A DNA stretch of 64,000 nt from Jaapia argillacea MUCL 33604 (GCA_000697665.1 KL197720.1:1053987-1117986); one strand, 5' to 3'. Positions 1-13,357 are shown, numbered from the stretch's first letter. Numbers and translations are program-made. Notes: generated by a model from the sequence alone, not told the origin.

Positions 1-330
1 TCCCATATCCCATCCCATCCTCACCCCCCCTTCCCCCTGCCTCTGTCATCCTCTGTCCTCCCTTCCCTTCCCCTCCTCTTCTCCACCCTTCCAATCACTC
101 CTTCTTCTATCCCTTCTCTTTCTTCCTCTCCCCAAGCTTCCTCCTTCCCTCCCTCTCCCCAAGCTTCCTCCTCCCCTCCCTCCTGCTTTCTCTCCCTCAC
201 CCCCTCCTTCCTTCCTCCTCACCCCCTCCTCCTTTCCTCCCTCCTCCTCACCCCCTTCCTCCTCTCCTCCCTCCTCCCATTTCCCTCCCCTGATATCCCC
301 TTGTCTCCATTTCTCCCTCACTCCCTCTCC
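1..330. repeat. CT-rich low-complexity tract
   Basis: An almost pure pyrimidine tract on the plus strand, built from imperfect repeats of CTCCTCCCT, CTTCCTCC and CACCCCC types, with two near-identical CCCCAAGCTTCCTCC segments about 35 bp apart. The minus strand is open for 95 codons but codes only Gly/Glu/Arg/Lys low-complexity sequence, so I do not read it as a gene. It may be part of a promoter or simply a polypurine/polypyrimidine repeat. Confidence 0.8.
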
Positions 331-949
331 CATACCTCCCCCTGTATATTAGACTCCCCTGTAGGCATTTGTATGATAGCCAGAGATCCAACAGATACCC
401 CTATGACCCCCCTCTCCTGCCTGATGAGCAATTGAATATTTTGTCGCTTTTTTTCGCTATTTATTGAACTCTGTATGTTACAATGAGGTAGTACACCTCC
501 ATAAGTCGAATATCAAGCCCTCAAAAGGTGTAGAGGGCACCCATAGCTTTTATATGAGCCAAAAATCACGGAAATCCATCGGTTTTTCGTCGCAGTACAG
601 GGATATAGCCCTCAACGTCGCCGACAACGACGAGCACGAAGGTTTGACGTCGTGAGAAACCGCGGGAAGCTGGGCGGGAGTATTCCCGGCGTTGATGAAT
701 GATCGTGGCCTCAGTACTACTATACAAGGGAAGAGAGCTATCGGTATTTGGGTGTATTACTGGCAGTATAGGGCCACAGGGCTTTCCAAGCTAATTAGCT
801 TGGACTAGTGGGGGTACTTGTAAAAGCTAATTAGCTTGGGATTACGTGAGGTTGAGGTGCTTGAAAAGTACGCAACCAAATTCTGGGGTCCTCGGGGTCC
901 ACGCCGCCTAAATTGACGCATCTGATCCTTCCTAAAAGGGGCCGACTTC
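331..949. other. Intergenic, upstream of COX11
   Basis: No supportable gene. A 63-codon plus-strand ORF (464-655) has no recognisable features. The stretch contains the two palindromes listed separately and otherwise looks like the COX11 upstream region. Confidence 0.5.
786..837. repeat. Twin perfect palindromes
   Basis: CCAAGCTAATTAGCTTGG at 786-803 is its own reverse complement. Its 14-base core AAGCTAATTAGCTT returns at 824-837, 38 bp further on. Together they lie about 110-165 bp before the COX11 start codon. They could be a dyad site for a homeodomain-type factor (TAATTA core) or remnants of a small inverted-repeat element; the sequence does not decide. Confidence 0.6.
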
Positions 950-2126
950 ATGCTTTCCGCTTCACTCCGATCGTCCTTGAGACGTTTTGCCTCCGCTGCA
1001 CCATGTCCCAGACAAATATCGTTATTGTCTAAAGCACCGTCTCCTAGCTTGTCTTTGCAACAAGAATGGTCCAGGACGCCGGGTTCTCCTTTAATTTTCA
1101 CGCCTTCAAGATGTTCTGGTTTTCGTAGCCTGAGTCGATTAGGCCCACAGAATACCCTGGCGAAAACCAACAAATTACAATGGAGAAACATGTCTTCTCC
1201 CTCGCCCTCCACCAAAAAAGCGACGGGTCCTGGTGGTTCACATCCCAGACAGCAGTTGCTGTCTCGAAGAGAAGTTTACAAGGCGAGGAATAAAAGTTTG
1301 CTCATGTACACGTCTGCAATCGTACGTCCCCTTCCTCGCCCCTCTCACCCACTCTCATTTCGCCCACCCCCCACAGATTGTCATAGCAGTAGGCGTGACC
1401 TACGCCGCCGTCCCCCTCTACCGAGTTTTCTGTTCTGCAACCGGTTTTGGTGGTACACCCATGACTGGTACAGGCCGTTTCGAAGCCGACCGGTTGGTCC
1501 CTATCGAAAACGCGCATCGCATCAAGGTGCATTTTAATGCGGACACTTCGGATCAGTTGCCTTGGAAGTTTGTGCCGCAGCAGAAGTTTGTTACGGTGTT
1601 ACCTGGGGAGACTAGTTTGGCGTTTTATAGGGCGAAGAATGAGGGTGATAAAGATATTATTGGGATTGCTACGTATAATGTTACTCCTGATCGAGTGAGT
1701 GTTGTCTCAGCTCTTGGGCCGGTGGAGTTTACTCATGGTCTTGCGTGTTTAGGTCGCACCTTACTTTGCGAAAGTGGAATGTTTCTGTTTTGAGGAGCAG
1801 AGGCTGCTTGCTGGAGAAGAAGTAGACATGCCCCTATTCTTTTTCATAGATAAGGATATCTTGGAGGACCCTGCATGTCGGATGCTGGACGACGTTGTTC
1901 TATCGTACACTTTCTTCAAGTGAGTTGCTGTTTCGGTGTCAATGACCGGTTTGCTTATCGCTGTTTTTATAGGGCACGACGGAATGCGCAGGGACATCTT
2001 GAGCCGGATGCACCGGAAGATGTGGTTCAGACTTCAATGGGCTTCGGAGGGTATGAGATGGCTCCAAAAGTTGAGGATCGGAAAAGCAAGGAGGCGGAAA
2101 AGTCGAAGCCGCAGACACCCTCGTGA
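950..2126 (+). CDS. COX11: Cytochrome c oxidase assembly protein COX11
   Basis: Copper chaperone that delivers copper to the CuB site of Cox1, anchored in the mitochondrial inner membrane. Four exons (950-1321, 1377-1694, 1753-1919, 1973-2126) join in phase to 336 residues. The N-terminus is Arg/Ser/Ala-rich, as expected of a mitochondrial presequence. One membrane helix follows (SAIVIAVGVTYAAVPLY, with the first intron inside it), then the family stretch FCSATGFGGT and the copper-binding CFCF motif (ECFCFEEQ). The Cox11 immunoglobulin-like domain runs almost to the end, with a short Lys/Glu-rich tail. The start is the first ATG of the presequence. Family assignment is very secure; splice sites rest on phase and GT..AG signals. 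Confidence 0.95.
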
Positions 2127-2418
2127 AACATTTTGTCGAGACCTCACCGCTTACTTTCGACATATCATATGTTTTCCGTATGTTTTCGTGTCTCCATGTG
2201 TGTTGAGATTCCGGCTTGTTGAAATGTGGACCGTCGAGCCCGACGGTGAACGGTAGCCACGTGTGAGAAAGTCAAAGCCAACTTTGTCGTGGCGACCAGG
2301 CTATATGGGGAATGCGGTCCCGCCGTGGATTCCATCATCCGCATCATCTTGTTCAACTCCGTCTGATATCCCGAACTTGTTGGGCGCTCGTCGTCGTATT
2401 TCTTGTTTTTGCTCGTTC

Positions 2419-5400
2419 ATGGCCGCGCCGTCGCCTCCAAGTCCGTCTCCACGCTGGGATAGCCGCAATAGGCCCTTTGTGCCTCCATCTGAATTGCGTC
2501 AGTGGAACTCCAGTGCTCCTCAAATCCCTCAGCAGCCGCAACAATTTCAACAGCAACAAGGCCCTACTCCTCCCCCCCATCAGCAAAACCATCAGCAGCA
2601 GCAGCAGCCACAGCCACCCCAGGCTGCTCCGTTGTCGCCGCCACCAAAGATGGCTCCGTCGTTATCTACGGGTTCGCCGACCGCTCGGCCACCACAGCCT
2701 GCACATTCTCGGTCACATTCGTTTTTTTCCTTCCGTAATCGACACTCGCATCATGACCAGCAGAGTCCGCAATCACCACCAGCGGTTGCCCCTCCTCAGC
2801 GCCCAGCGAGTTCCTTTGATCCGTCTACGTCTCGTGGACCCAATGAATTCGGAGCGCAACCTCCGGGGCCCACCTCTCCACAACCAACTTCCCCCTCCGA
2901 ACACTCGCAATCGAAATCACCCGCGCCGCCACCACCCCCGCCACACGATGGGAAACCCGAGCCTGTTAAACGCGGTTCCACCGGACCCGTTCCTCCAGTC
3001 CAGCAACTCCATCCCGAAATTCGGTCCATTGTCCAGTTGACATTAGCCCATGCTCAAAAGGTCTATTTTTCCGGTCCTTTGATACGGAAGGTTGAGCGAC
3101 AGCCTGATGGGCAGAGACCTGCCAAGGAGGAAGGCTGGAATGATGTATGGGCGCAGTTGGGTGGGACGACACTGAGTATTTGGGATATGGCCCAGGTGCA
3201 GGAAGCTAGTAAACGGGGCAAGGAGGTTCCTCCAAGTTATATCAATATTACCGATGCTGTGAGTATATGCATCGCCCTTCCTGCTGTGCGCCCTTCTGAA
3301 TTGCTTCTGCGTGTCAAGTTTGTACAAGTGTTGGGATCCGTGACTGTACCGGCGACACCCACCGAACCCGCGAGGAAATATACCAATGTCGTCACCTTGA
3401 ACACGGCGGGCTCTAATCTTCTGTTGTTCTCGTGCCCCTCGACCTCTGCTTTGATTTCATGGGCAGCCGCCCTCCGCCTGGCGAGTTGGGAAAAGTCACG
3501 ATTGGAAGAGATCTACACTGCCCATCTCCTCAGGATCACCCTGAAAGATGGTACGTGGGGAACTACTGTTTCATCTTCAATGCGCCTCATATTTTCATGT
3601 GCAGGCCGGAATGCTCCGACCCCATTGGAGCAAGGCAAGATGGAAGGTTGGGTTAGGATTCGCATTGCTGGGCAAACTGACTGGAAACGACTTTGGATGG
3701 TCGTCCTCCGTGGAAGTATATCGTCGCATGATTCTGGGGAGAAGGAGAAGGATAAGGATTCTCAACATTCGACGACGAAGGACGGTCGTGCTGTCTCTCC
3801 TCAACGCAAACGCCGAATGTCGTCTCTTTTCTCTCGTGATGGTGCTCAACCAACACTCCCGGAGAAACCACTGATCGTGTTGTACGCTGGACAGAAACCA
3901 AAGGAGAAGCGAAAGCCTATCTTGACGGTCAGGGAAGTATCACAGGCTTTTGGTGTGTATCCAGAGAGACCAGAGCTGATCACGAGGAGTACATTGATCA
4001 AGTTAGAGGGTTTGTTGGGAGAGGAGGAAACTGCCGGTGGGATGAGAGGTAGGGAGGGTTGGCTGCTTGTTATGCCCGAGTTAGAACCCGGTAATGTGCA
4101 GGCCGGGGAGATGCTCAAGTGGCTTGTTGGTATGTTTCTGTTTCTTCTATGTTGTTGCTGAGTTGTTTATATCGGCGTTGCGTAGGTATACACGACGCTT
4201 TCGAGATTTATGGTCGTCCCAAGGAATACACATGGGACCCTCGTGATCCAGTCTCGCTGATGTTTGCATACCCAGTTGGTCCACACAGAGACGTGCGTTA
4301 ACCCATCTTCATGTCTTTTTTTTGATATTGACATCTCCTCAGTTACTTTTCCTTGATCGCGAGCTCGCAGAGGCAATGGACCCCCGCGATGACCGAACAT
4401 CAGCTGTCAGAGCTCGACTTCTGAATCTACTTCACAGTCGGATGGTTGGTGCTGGTCCGGAGAGTCCAGACCCTAAATCCCCTCTTGGTTCCCCTGACTC
4501 TCCTCCTTCCCTTCCGCCCATCCGAGGCATCGAGAATGGACACCAGAATGGCAACACTCCACAACTCCCTCCTCTTAGTTTCGACCCGACGCCATCCTCA
4601 AGTTCTTCTACTCCGGGTGGGAAACGTCCGTTGACACCCATTACTGAACGGAGTGGGACTCGTGATAGTGCGACACCTACGGATCATGGGTTGTCTCCGA
4701 CTAGTACCAGTCTTTCTCGGGAGATGAGCGGGGCTACTAGATTGAGCATATCGCATACTGCGAACCCCGAGACGATACCTGAAGTTTCCCCTCCGGCGCC
4801 ACCTCCCCTTCCTCAGGAGAGGGATTCATCATACTTTGGACGTGGACTTAGTACTAGCCCTATTCCTGCTCCTGCTCCTGCTGTCCCTGAAGTAGAGGCT
4901 AGGAAGAGCGAGGAGTCGCAGACGGGTACACCTGGTTCGAGGCCTGATTCGAAGTTCAGTCTGGAGGTTGTCACGAAGCAGGCGCCTCAGCTGGATGAAG
5001 GGAGGGGTCGTTCGAGTCCTAAACCCACACCTTTGTCTCCTTCACGTCGCTCTGTACACTCTCCCGGGCCCACTTCTCCTGTACCCACCTCTCCCGTACC
5101 CACCTCCCCGATCCCAACATCGCCAGTGCCGAAGTCTCCTCTATCAACCTCGATCGGACCCTCTTCTCCAAGAGCTGCTTCTCCGCGTGGACCTTCGATT
5201 AGACCGTCAATTGATTCGACAGAAGCTCCTCGACCACCGTCCCCACCGTATTCATTGCTCACGTCCCCCCACTCCCCGATGATGGAGAATAGACCAAGCT
5301 TGCAATCGGTCGACACGCCGGACAACCCACGGTTCGCCCAGCAACAATATGGGGGCCTTGGACGGTCCCCTCCTCGATCCGGCCCCGTACCTGCACCTGC

Positions 5401-7754
5401 GGACCGTATTCCCTCTCAAGAAACTTCTGGGGATCTCTTCAATGCCGCTGGGGCGGCGCTTTCATATATGCGACAACTACAGCAGGACGGTTCTGCAGAT
5501 GAGCCTCTGCGACATCTGTCGAGTACTGAGGAAGAAGATTCTGATTCTGATTACGGTTCAGGTTCGCCTGCATCTGCAGGTGTCACAGTGCCTCCTCAAC
5601 CTGGCCCATCTACACCGTCGACCATCCATGCCGCCCCAACACCCAGGAGGCCGATGGGTTTCGACGGACCAGGATATTCGCAACCTGCAAATGCTTCCGC
5701 GTCGTCGATCGGTGGCGGCCGGACTCAATTGGCTCACCGGCCATCCGGCGCACGTGCTCCGCCAACTAACCGACGGCCGTTACCGAATCGACAAACTTCG
5801 TCTCCACCCCGACGCGTCGAAGAGGAGGCAGCCATGTCTTACGTTGAACAATCTGATACTCGAGGCGGCGTCGACAATGGCGATGCTGATGCCCTCGCTG
5901 CTCTCTCATATCTTGCGATAGATGAGACGGCTGCTAGTCCTACCTATCCCACGCCGTCAACGTACTCCTCGTCGCAAGTCCTGCCGTCAGCCCCCAAGGT
6001 GGTAGAGCCTCCCGTCCAATCACCGTCGCCTGGGGCTGGTGCCGATGCCTCAGGTCAGTATCGTTCATCGTTTGCTCCGTCGAAGCAGGCGATGGAGCGC
6101 AAGGCCAAGTCACAGGCCCAGCAGGCTGCCCACGAGGCGGCTGTCCACAGGCCGGGTCGAGCGAATGGAAAGCAGAAGAAGCCTCGAGGTAGTGGTGGTT
6201 GGAATGAGAGCTCTGAAGAAGAAGAGGAGGAGGAAGAGGAAGATGATGAAGATGCCGACTCGGATGCTGAGCCTCCACTTGCAGGAAGTAGCAGGCAGGG
6301 GCATGCGTCTAACCCCAGCGGACAATCTTTCAACGGTCCTCCCCGTTCCCTCACTCCTCGAACTCGTGATCAGTCACCTGGAAGACCTGCAGACATTACA
6401 TCGTATCCTCAACAACGACCATTGCGCGTTCTACCGCAACCGCCCGGTAGGCGCTCTCCAGGTACGTAATATTTCAGTACTGTGAATTGCAATGGACTAA
6501 CTAAGTGGTTGTGTAGCTCCCGAAGAATACCCTGGTGCTCCACCTCGATCTCAGCGACTTACTCCAGATATGTACCCAGATCGACGCACTCAGTACACCA
6601 ACGACAGCCCTCGGATGGTCTCCCCACAACCTCAGGCTCGTCCTCAGATTGAGCAGCCACAACTAGGAGCCTCACGCCAATCCATTTGGACCCAAGTCCT
6701 TGAACCTGCTGGGCGACATCCAGGTGCCTCCAACGACGTTCCGGGACCTAGTACTCAACGTGACACTTTTGTGCAACTGGAACCACCATCTGCTACCATG
6801 ACGAAGGCCTTCACGCCACAAGGCTTACTCTCTGCCGGATTGCAGGAGAAACAAGATCGGTCAGCCAAGAGACAAGAGGAGCTCGCTCGCGAAAGCGGCG
6901 CATCTTTGATCAACGTTCCGAATAAGCCTCCACCCCCTCAAACTGGCCTACTGGGCGCAATCACTGCTCATGAAAGGGAACGGAAACGTGAAGGAGGCTT
7001 CGGTGCGGCGTTGACAGAGCGAGAGCGAGAAAAGCGAATGGCAGAGGAGAGACAGCGCAAGCTCGATGACTTCCAACGTCAGCAGCTCGAACAGATGCAG
7101 GTCGGTTCGATGTATGGTGGGCCTCAATTCCCTGGCGGCAATCCTATGATGGGCATGAATCCCATGATGGGTATGAACACCGGCATGAACCCTATGATGG
7201 GAATGAATCCCATGAACCCCATGATGACGGGTTATATGGGTTACCCAGGGATGATGCCGCAATACGCCAACCCCCAGCATATGTTCGCTGCACAACAAGC
7301 TGCACAGGCGTATCAGCAAGCCATGATGGCCTTCTCCGTAGCTGGTTCGCAGGCTGGCGGAGACGCTGGTCCACCTGGGGGTGGCCCCATCAATCCGATG
7401 ATGACGGGAGGTAGCATGGCCTTCGATCCCCGCATGTCGATGATGGGGATGCCCATGATGGGTGGGGGTATGCCCAATATGGGAGGGATGGGGATGCAGA
7501 TGACGGGAGGTGGTATGCAAGGTGTTCCCATGCAGATGACGGGAGGAGGTTCCATGTTCGATCCGCGATTCGGAGCTTCCCAGTTTGACGTTGGGCTTCG
7601 CCCTCCTGGTGACGCCACACCTGGTCGATTCTCTGCACAAACTAGTGCCCATGGCTCCCCTGCTGGACCACGACCTGCAGAATCCTTTGAAGAACCACAC
7701 AAAGTGTCGGCCAACTCTACCCCGCAAGACAGTCCCAAACCTCGACAATTTTAA
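2419..7754 (+). CDS. CAF120/SKG3-like PH-domain protein
   Basis: Six exons (2419-3258, 3319-3550, 3605-4129, 4186-4292, 4343-6461, 6517-7754) join to 1686 residues. After a Pro/Gln/Ser-rich N-terminus comes the PH-like region shared by fungal Skg3/Caf120 proteins (about residues 195-360, including FVQVLGSVTVP and GSNLLLFSCPST), then a second PH-like part (WVRIRIAGQTDWKRLWMVV). The rest is disordered: Pro/Ser repeats with TSPVPTSPVPTSP, an acidic run (ESSEEEEEEEEEDDED), a charged coiled region and a Met/Gly-rich tail of MMGMNPMMGMN repeats. Yeast Caf120 associates with CCR4-NOT and Skg3 with polarised growth, so a role in either is inference. The first two introns leave the frame open if retained. 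The start at 2419 is the ATG just before the Pro-rich region; an in-frame ATG also lies at 2305. Confidence 0.85.
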
Positions 7755-8235
7755 CGATTTCTTATGACACCTTCGTCTCGTTATTCTCACATATTACCAT
7801 CGGACATTGTTTACTGGTATCGACCCCTTGCTATCCAACTATTTGGTATTCCCCCTTCGTTTGACTATCCCAAAAGTTTAGACCCTCGTTGCCCTTAGTA
7901 TAGCGCCTCTAATTTTTTGACTTTACTGTTCACTTGCCGTGTGCGCTCTAGAGACTAGAGTGCTGTGAATGAATAAGGCTGGTTGATCATCTCGATTCAC
8001 CATATTCCAAGTTTTGGAAAGGAGGTCTGTCTTGGACTACGCCCTACGTGAACTCTGGGAAGTATCGACGAGCAGCACAATCGGCAGCGGCGGCCCGCAG
8101 CTGTGTTGGGAGGAAGAGTCATCGTCGGTCACCCACTCACCACATCGCCTCAACCGTTCTTGAACTTGCAACTGCTGGAGCAAACTTTGGCACCCACTGT
8201 AACCAGCTGATGCTCAGCTCGCCTGCAGTACCTTC
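7755..8235. other. Intergenic between CAF120-like gene and RAD2
   Basis: Holds the 3' region of the preceding gene and the 5' region of RAD2. The frame is open upstream of the RAD2 ATG from 8048, but the family N-terminus (MGVHSLWDLL) fixes the start at 8236. Nothing else seen. Confidence 0.6.
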
Positions 8236-11200
8236 ATGGGCGTCCACTCATTATGGGACCTTCTTGTGCCAGTCGGCCGACCAGTCTTGTGCGACAAAGT
8301 CTCTTCACTTCTCCCGACTTGGTAGTTCTGATGATTTGCTCAGGCTGGAGACTATGGAAGGGAAATCGATGGCTATTGACTCAAGCATCTGGATATACCA
8401 ATTCCAAGCTACCATGCGTGACAAAGAAGGCCGTGGACTGGTCAACGCTCATGTCCTAGGATTCTTACGTCGAATATCCAAACTACTATTCTATGGAATC
8501 AAGCCAGTATTCGTGTTTGATGGTGGTGCACCTGCGTTGAAAAGGTCTACATTGGTGAGCCCTACAGTCTTCTGAAAGCGCACCATCTCACAGAGGGTGA
8601 AGGCGGAGAGGAAGAAGAAGAAGTTGGGAGCCGCAGAGAGCCACGCACGGGTGGCTGAGAAGCTGTTAGCCGCCCAGATGAGGCGGGAGGCGCTCAACCA
8701 CGCGAAGCAGCCAAAGTCGGTGTCATGGTCGCGTAAATACGGCCACCCACCCTGACATCGTCAATATTTGAGCAGGTCTTCGGGGCAGAACACCGCGAAG
8801 TACCCCACTGGGCCGACAGTTGTGGATGAAGGCACTGTTTATCTGGAGGACATCGATCCCTCTGTTCCACGCACTCCGAAAAAGAAGGGCAAAGCAAAGG
8901 CCGCTGAACCCACTCCGAAGTCGTCTGGAAAGAAGAAGCCAGGCTTTCACGACCATGATCCGTACAATCTACCAGATATGGATCTTCAAGAGGCCGTTTC
9001 CCGAGCCACTCGGACAACTGCACCTGATCCTCGTCTGGCCACAGAGGAAGAGTTGCGCACTTTTATCGAAGAGATGCGGCCAGAGGACTTCGATATCAAC
9101 TCGCCTGGGTTTCGTGAACTCCCCACTGAAATCCAGTATGAAATCATCGGTGACCTCCGACTCAAATCTCGTCAAACCTCCTACGAACGTCTTCAGAATA
9201 TGTTGAGGAATGCTCCGACGCCTCTGGACTTTTCTAGGGCGCAAATCAAGAACCTCAAACAACGAAATTCTTTGACTCAACAGCTTTTGACTACCACGGA
9301 CACCATAGGTAAAGCCCACATTGCCATTCCCATCAGAATTGCCAGCGAGAGGAATAGGCAGTACGTCCTCGTTAAGAACGAAGGCGTAGAAGGCGGTTGG
9401 GTGCTGGGAATCCGAGACGAAGGAACGGAGTTGAAACCAATCGAAATCGACCATGAGAACGAAGTTGTTGAAGATGACGACGACGACGACGACGGGGATA
9501 TGGATATGGAAGAGGTGGATATGTAGGTTCTCTCTGCTTGGTTCCGTCATGGATTATCCCTGAACTATCATCCCAAGTCCACAACCGTTGTTGCCCGATC
9601 CTGATCTTCAAGAATATCGTCGTGGTATGGCACTTGCTTCTATCGCCAAGCGACAAACTCCACAGAAATTGAGGAGAGAGAGGACCCCGCCGCCCAAGAA
9701 ACCATCGAAGCCTCTCTTCAATCCAGAAGTGGACGAGGAACTCCAGCCTTCGGATGTGGATGAAGATACCGAACTATCGTTGGCTTTGCAAGAATCATTG
9801 GATCACGCAGAATCTGCTGACCTACAACGGGCATTGGAAGCATCAAGGTCCAATATGTTTTCGGATCGCCCTGTGTCAAGCGGAGTGCCTGGACCATCAT
9901 CATCTTCGAGCCGATCGTCTGAGAAACCCACCGCCAAGCTTATCACAACGCCCACTAAAGCCTCTCGCGTTTCCACTCAAAATATTGCCGCGAATTGGCG
10001 ACCCGACGACATCTTTGTTACTCCGTCACGTCTGGCGACGGCCCTTTCCATCGGTAATGTGGTACCCACCCGCGACCTGACCGCACCAAACGGACGGCGT
10101 CTCAGCAACGAACAGTCATCCTTTGGAAAACCCACTCTACTTCTCTCCTCTGGTCCGGATGTTGTCGCTGCCTCCCCTGAGCCCCCATCTTCCTCAGGGG
10201 AAGATATGGAGGACGTCATTCTTCAGACAAAAAACCAACAGGACGTACAACTTCATGCATCCATTCCATCCCCGAGCGAAGTCGCCGAGTCCGACGATGC
10301 GGATATGGAAGAAGTTGCCTTGGATAACCTTCAGCCTATGCCTACATCCAATCTACGCGAGAAACTTCCCAATATTCATGATCCAGCTATCGCGGCAACT
10401 ACTAGCGATTCTCATCAGCTTTCATTGGAACCCGAAATTGAGGTGGGACGCGCCGGCATCGAGGTTTCGTCACTGTCATCGGCTCCTTTAGTGGGAAAGT
10501 CAGAGATTTCACCAGAGCGATTTCGCCCCGCTCATCAATCAGAGAAGGACTCCGGATCTACCAGCAAGAATAGCCCCCCGATTCTCTCGTCCACTGACGC
10601 CCATGTCTCCGCAGATGAGGAACCGATATCCGACTGGTCTCGGTCTCCCTCACCAACTCGTGACGACGATTCTGCTCATCCTGAACCTTCCAAAGATACA
10701 TGGGATGCTGCCCAAGAAATGGACGCTACCGCCGAGGAAGGGGAGTTTGTACGGTTCGTGTCTCAGATCAGAGGTCGAGACCTCGACGACGTTCGGGACG
10801 AGATTGACGCTGAGATCAAGGCACTTAACCAGCAGAAGAAGGTAGCTATGCGGGACTCGGAGGATATCACCCAGCAAATGATTGCTCAAATCATGGTTAG
10901 TCAGATTGCCCGTTCCCGCTGATATAGCTGACCTCTCTTCAGATGATGCTAAGACTATTCGGTATCCCTTACATTACGGCTCCCATGGAAGCCGAGGCTC
11001 AATGTGCTGAGCTGGTCCAGTTGGGTTTGGTAGACGGCATCATCACGGACGATTCGGACGTCTTCCTGTTCGGTGGTCAACGCGTCTTCAAGAATATGTT
11101 CAACCAATCGAAGACTGTCGAATGTTTTCTCCTTGCTGACCTCGCTCGCGAACTTGGCTTGGATCGGGACAAGCTCATCCGACTGGCTTATTTGTTGGGC

Positions 11201-12331
11201 AGTGATTATGTCGATGGCCTTCCTCGTGTTGGTCCTGTGGTTGCGATGGAACTGTTGGCAGAGTTTCCTGGTGAAGATGGACTGCACAAATTTCAGGATT
11301 GGTGGGCGAAAGTACAGATGGGAAAAGATTCGGCGAGTGACACCAAGTCGAAATTCCGAAAGCGCTTTGTGAGTGATTCCGGCAATTTTTTTTCCTTGGG
11401 CGTCATCGTGACGCTTTTTTTTGTATAGAAAAAGCGGTTTAAGGATCTATACTTGTCCCCTGAATGGCCTAACCCAGCAGTGGTACGCCTCTTCCATTCA
11501 CTGTGTTCCGTGATGATATTGACACCTTGTTCAGAGAGATGCTTACTATCATCCGACAGTGGACTCTTCCGATGAACCGTTCAAATGGGGTTTGCCTGAC
11601 CTCGACGCTCTTCGTGGGTAAGTCAGAAGGCACTACTGTCACCATGTATCTAATCTTGATGGCAGGTTTCTGCACGAGGAACTGGGATGGGGTCAAGCCA
11701 AAGTGGACGACCTGCTTCTTCCAATCATCCAAAGAGTTGGCAAACGTGGACAAGTAGGTCACCCTGCTACAATCCTCACGATTTCTGCTGACGTGCTGTG
11801 ACTTTCAAGGCAGCTGCGGTGAATCGACAAGGCAATCTAACTGAATATTTCGACGTCTCTTCCGGTAGTGGAACATTTGCACCACGCAAACGGCAAGCGT
11901 ACAGCAGTAAACGTTTGCAGGAAGTTGTCAATAAATTTCGCGCGGATAAGTCGAACTCGGCGTCCGCGAGTGCGAGTCCTGAGGTTGATAGTGGCGGATC
12001 TGACGAGGAGCCTCCAAAGAAGAAGAGGAAGAATACTACCAAAGCCAAGGGAAAGCAACGGGGAGGAAGCAGCGCCTCCATCGAGAAGAAACCTACTAAA
12101 CGGGGAGCTTCGCGAGGACGGGGTCGTGGTCGAGGCGGCCAAGGTAAAGGTAGAGGAGGGTCGGCAGGGAAGAATGTTGGCTCAAACGACAGCGACGAAT
12201 TTCAAGATGTTGGTGTGGAAGCGAAAGCGAGTCCCCCACCCCTGGCACCCCAACTCCGTCCTCGTCCAAAACCCGCCTACAAAGGGAAACCCCCTGTGGC
12301 CGATGACCCTGTGGATGTTGACGAGACATAA
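8236..12331 (+). CDS. RAD2: DNA repair endonuclease RAD2/XPG
   Basis: Structure-specific 3' endonuclease of nucleotide excision repair. Ten exons (8236-8288, 8344-8554, 8594-about 8715, 8776-9522, 9578-10895, 10943-11368, 11429-11482, 11535-11617, 11666-11753, 11810-12331) give 1207 residues. The N-nuclease region begins MGVHSLWDLLVPVGRPV and continues SMAIDSSIWIYQF and VFVFDGGAPALK. A long spacer follows, with an acidic run (VVEDDDDDDDGDMDMEE) and UIM-like TELSLALQESLDHAE, as in XPG proteins that bind TFIIH. The I-nuclease region (about residues 800-960) carries PMEAEAQCAEL, DDSDVFLFG and LLGSDYVDG with the metal-binding acidic residues. The tail ends with a basic PPKKKRK nuclear signal and an RGRGRGRGG run. 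The third donor (8716 or 8722) is uncertain; the rest is firm. Confidence 0.93.
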
Positions 12332-12488
12332 TTTGATCTATCATTCATCCCCCACCTTGTATTGATAGTAGCCTAGAATTTGCTGCCCGAACACCTTGTG
12401 TCTGCTGTAATCGTTTACAATGGAAGGATCGATCATTTTGCTCGGGATACACCGGCTTGCGCTTGTAAAGAATCAACACGTGCAGCGC

Positions 12489-13058
12489 CTATTCCTCCTC
12501 ACTCTCATCTTCCCGTCGAGCCTGAGATAAAAGAGTTGACGTGAGGATTGTAAGAATTTTTTTTCGACAAAGGCTCCACGCACCTGGTTTTCCTCAATTC
12601 CACCAAGCTCCTGTACCAACCCTGAGAACGGATATTCCCGGCGAACAGCGGTGAGAGGCGGGGTTGCGAGATAACAAACGTAGCCAAGGGTGGCGAATCC
12701 AATGGTAGCGACGATGAACTGACGCAGGGAGCTGGGTGGTGCTACGAGTGGGATGTCGGGTCCCCACATGGAGAGAACCTCCTCCTGTTCATGTAACTGT
12801 GAAATACGAGGCGTTAAAGTGGAGTCCGCTGGACATGACCATTCCACGCACGATATCGCCGTAGTTGCGCCTCATCTGAGGGTCCCACCAACCTTTGGCA
12901 GGAAGATACTGCCTGGAAACATAGGGTAACCTGGGGTACCCGTCCAGCTGGGGATCCTCAATGTGTAGGTTCTTGTAGGTTGCGGGTACGGTATAGGACC
13001 GCGCCCTCTGTGCCCAGCGAGGAGCAAGGGAACGGCGGGCCAGGGTAGTGACGGACAT
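12489..13058 (-). CDS. NADH dehydrogenase subunit NDUFB8-like
   Basis: Accessory subunit of mitochondrial complex I (B8/ASHI family). Three exons on the minus strand (13058-12852, 12796-12584, 12521-12489) encode 150 residues. The N-terminus is a basic presequence (MSVTTLARRSLAPRWAQRAR). The family block reads GWWDPQMRRNYGDI, then HEQEEVLSMWGPDIP across the first splice. One membrane helix follows (FIVATIGFATLGYVCYLA), then YPFSGLVQELGG and an acidic end. Retaining intron 1 gives only a short frame that ends quickly, so the spliced form is clearly the gene. It is divergent from the methyltransferase gene, with about 300 bp between the starts. Confidence 0.9.
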
Positions 13059-13357
13059 GTTGAGGATTGTGCAGTTCCGAGGGCAGGGACGGTCAGGGTG
13101 GCTGGGATGACGTAAGCGTGGGTGCCACGCGATTGTGCCTGATTTGGTCTTTCAGCAATTAAGCGGTGTTCAAGGTCCTGCTTCGCGTTCTGGAAAGGTT
13201 CAACGGGCACAAGATCTTTAGATTCCCTCTTGCCGTACCCCGTTTTTGATGATTTCCTCCTTACCTTTCTCTCCATTCCATCCATCCTCGTTCATATCTT
13301 AGCGCTGCGTCTCGCGCCTTCGGTGTATCATACTTGGTTTATTCACTTTTGTAGCTA

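Noticed and set aside
46-333. Gly/Glu/Arg-rich minus-strand ORF
   Set aside because: Product of a polypyrimidine repeat; low complexity only.
6948-7790. A 280-codon minus-strand ORF rich in His/Arg
   Set aside because: It is the antisense of the Met/Gly-rich repeat tail of the CAF120-like protein; base composition of the repeats keeps it open. No recognisable domain.
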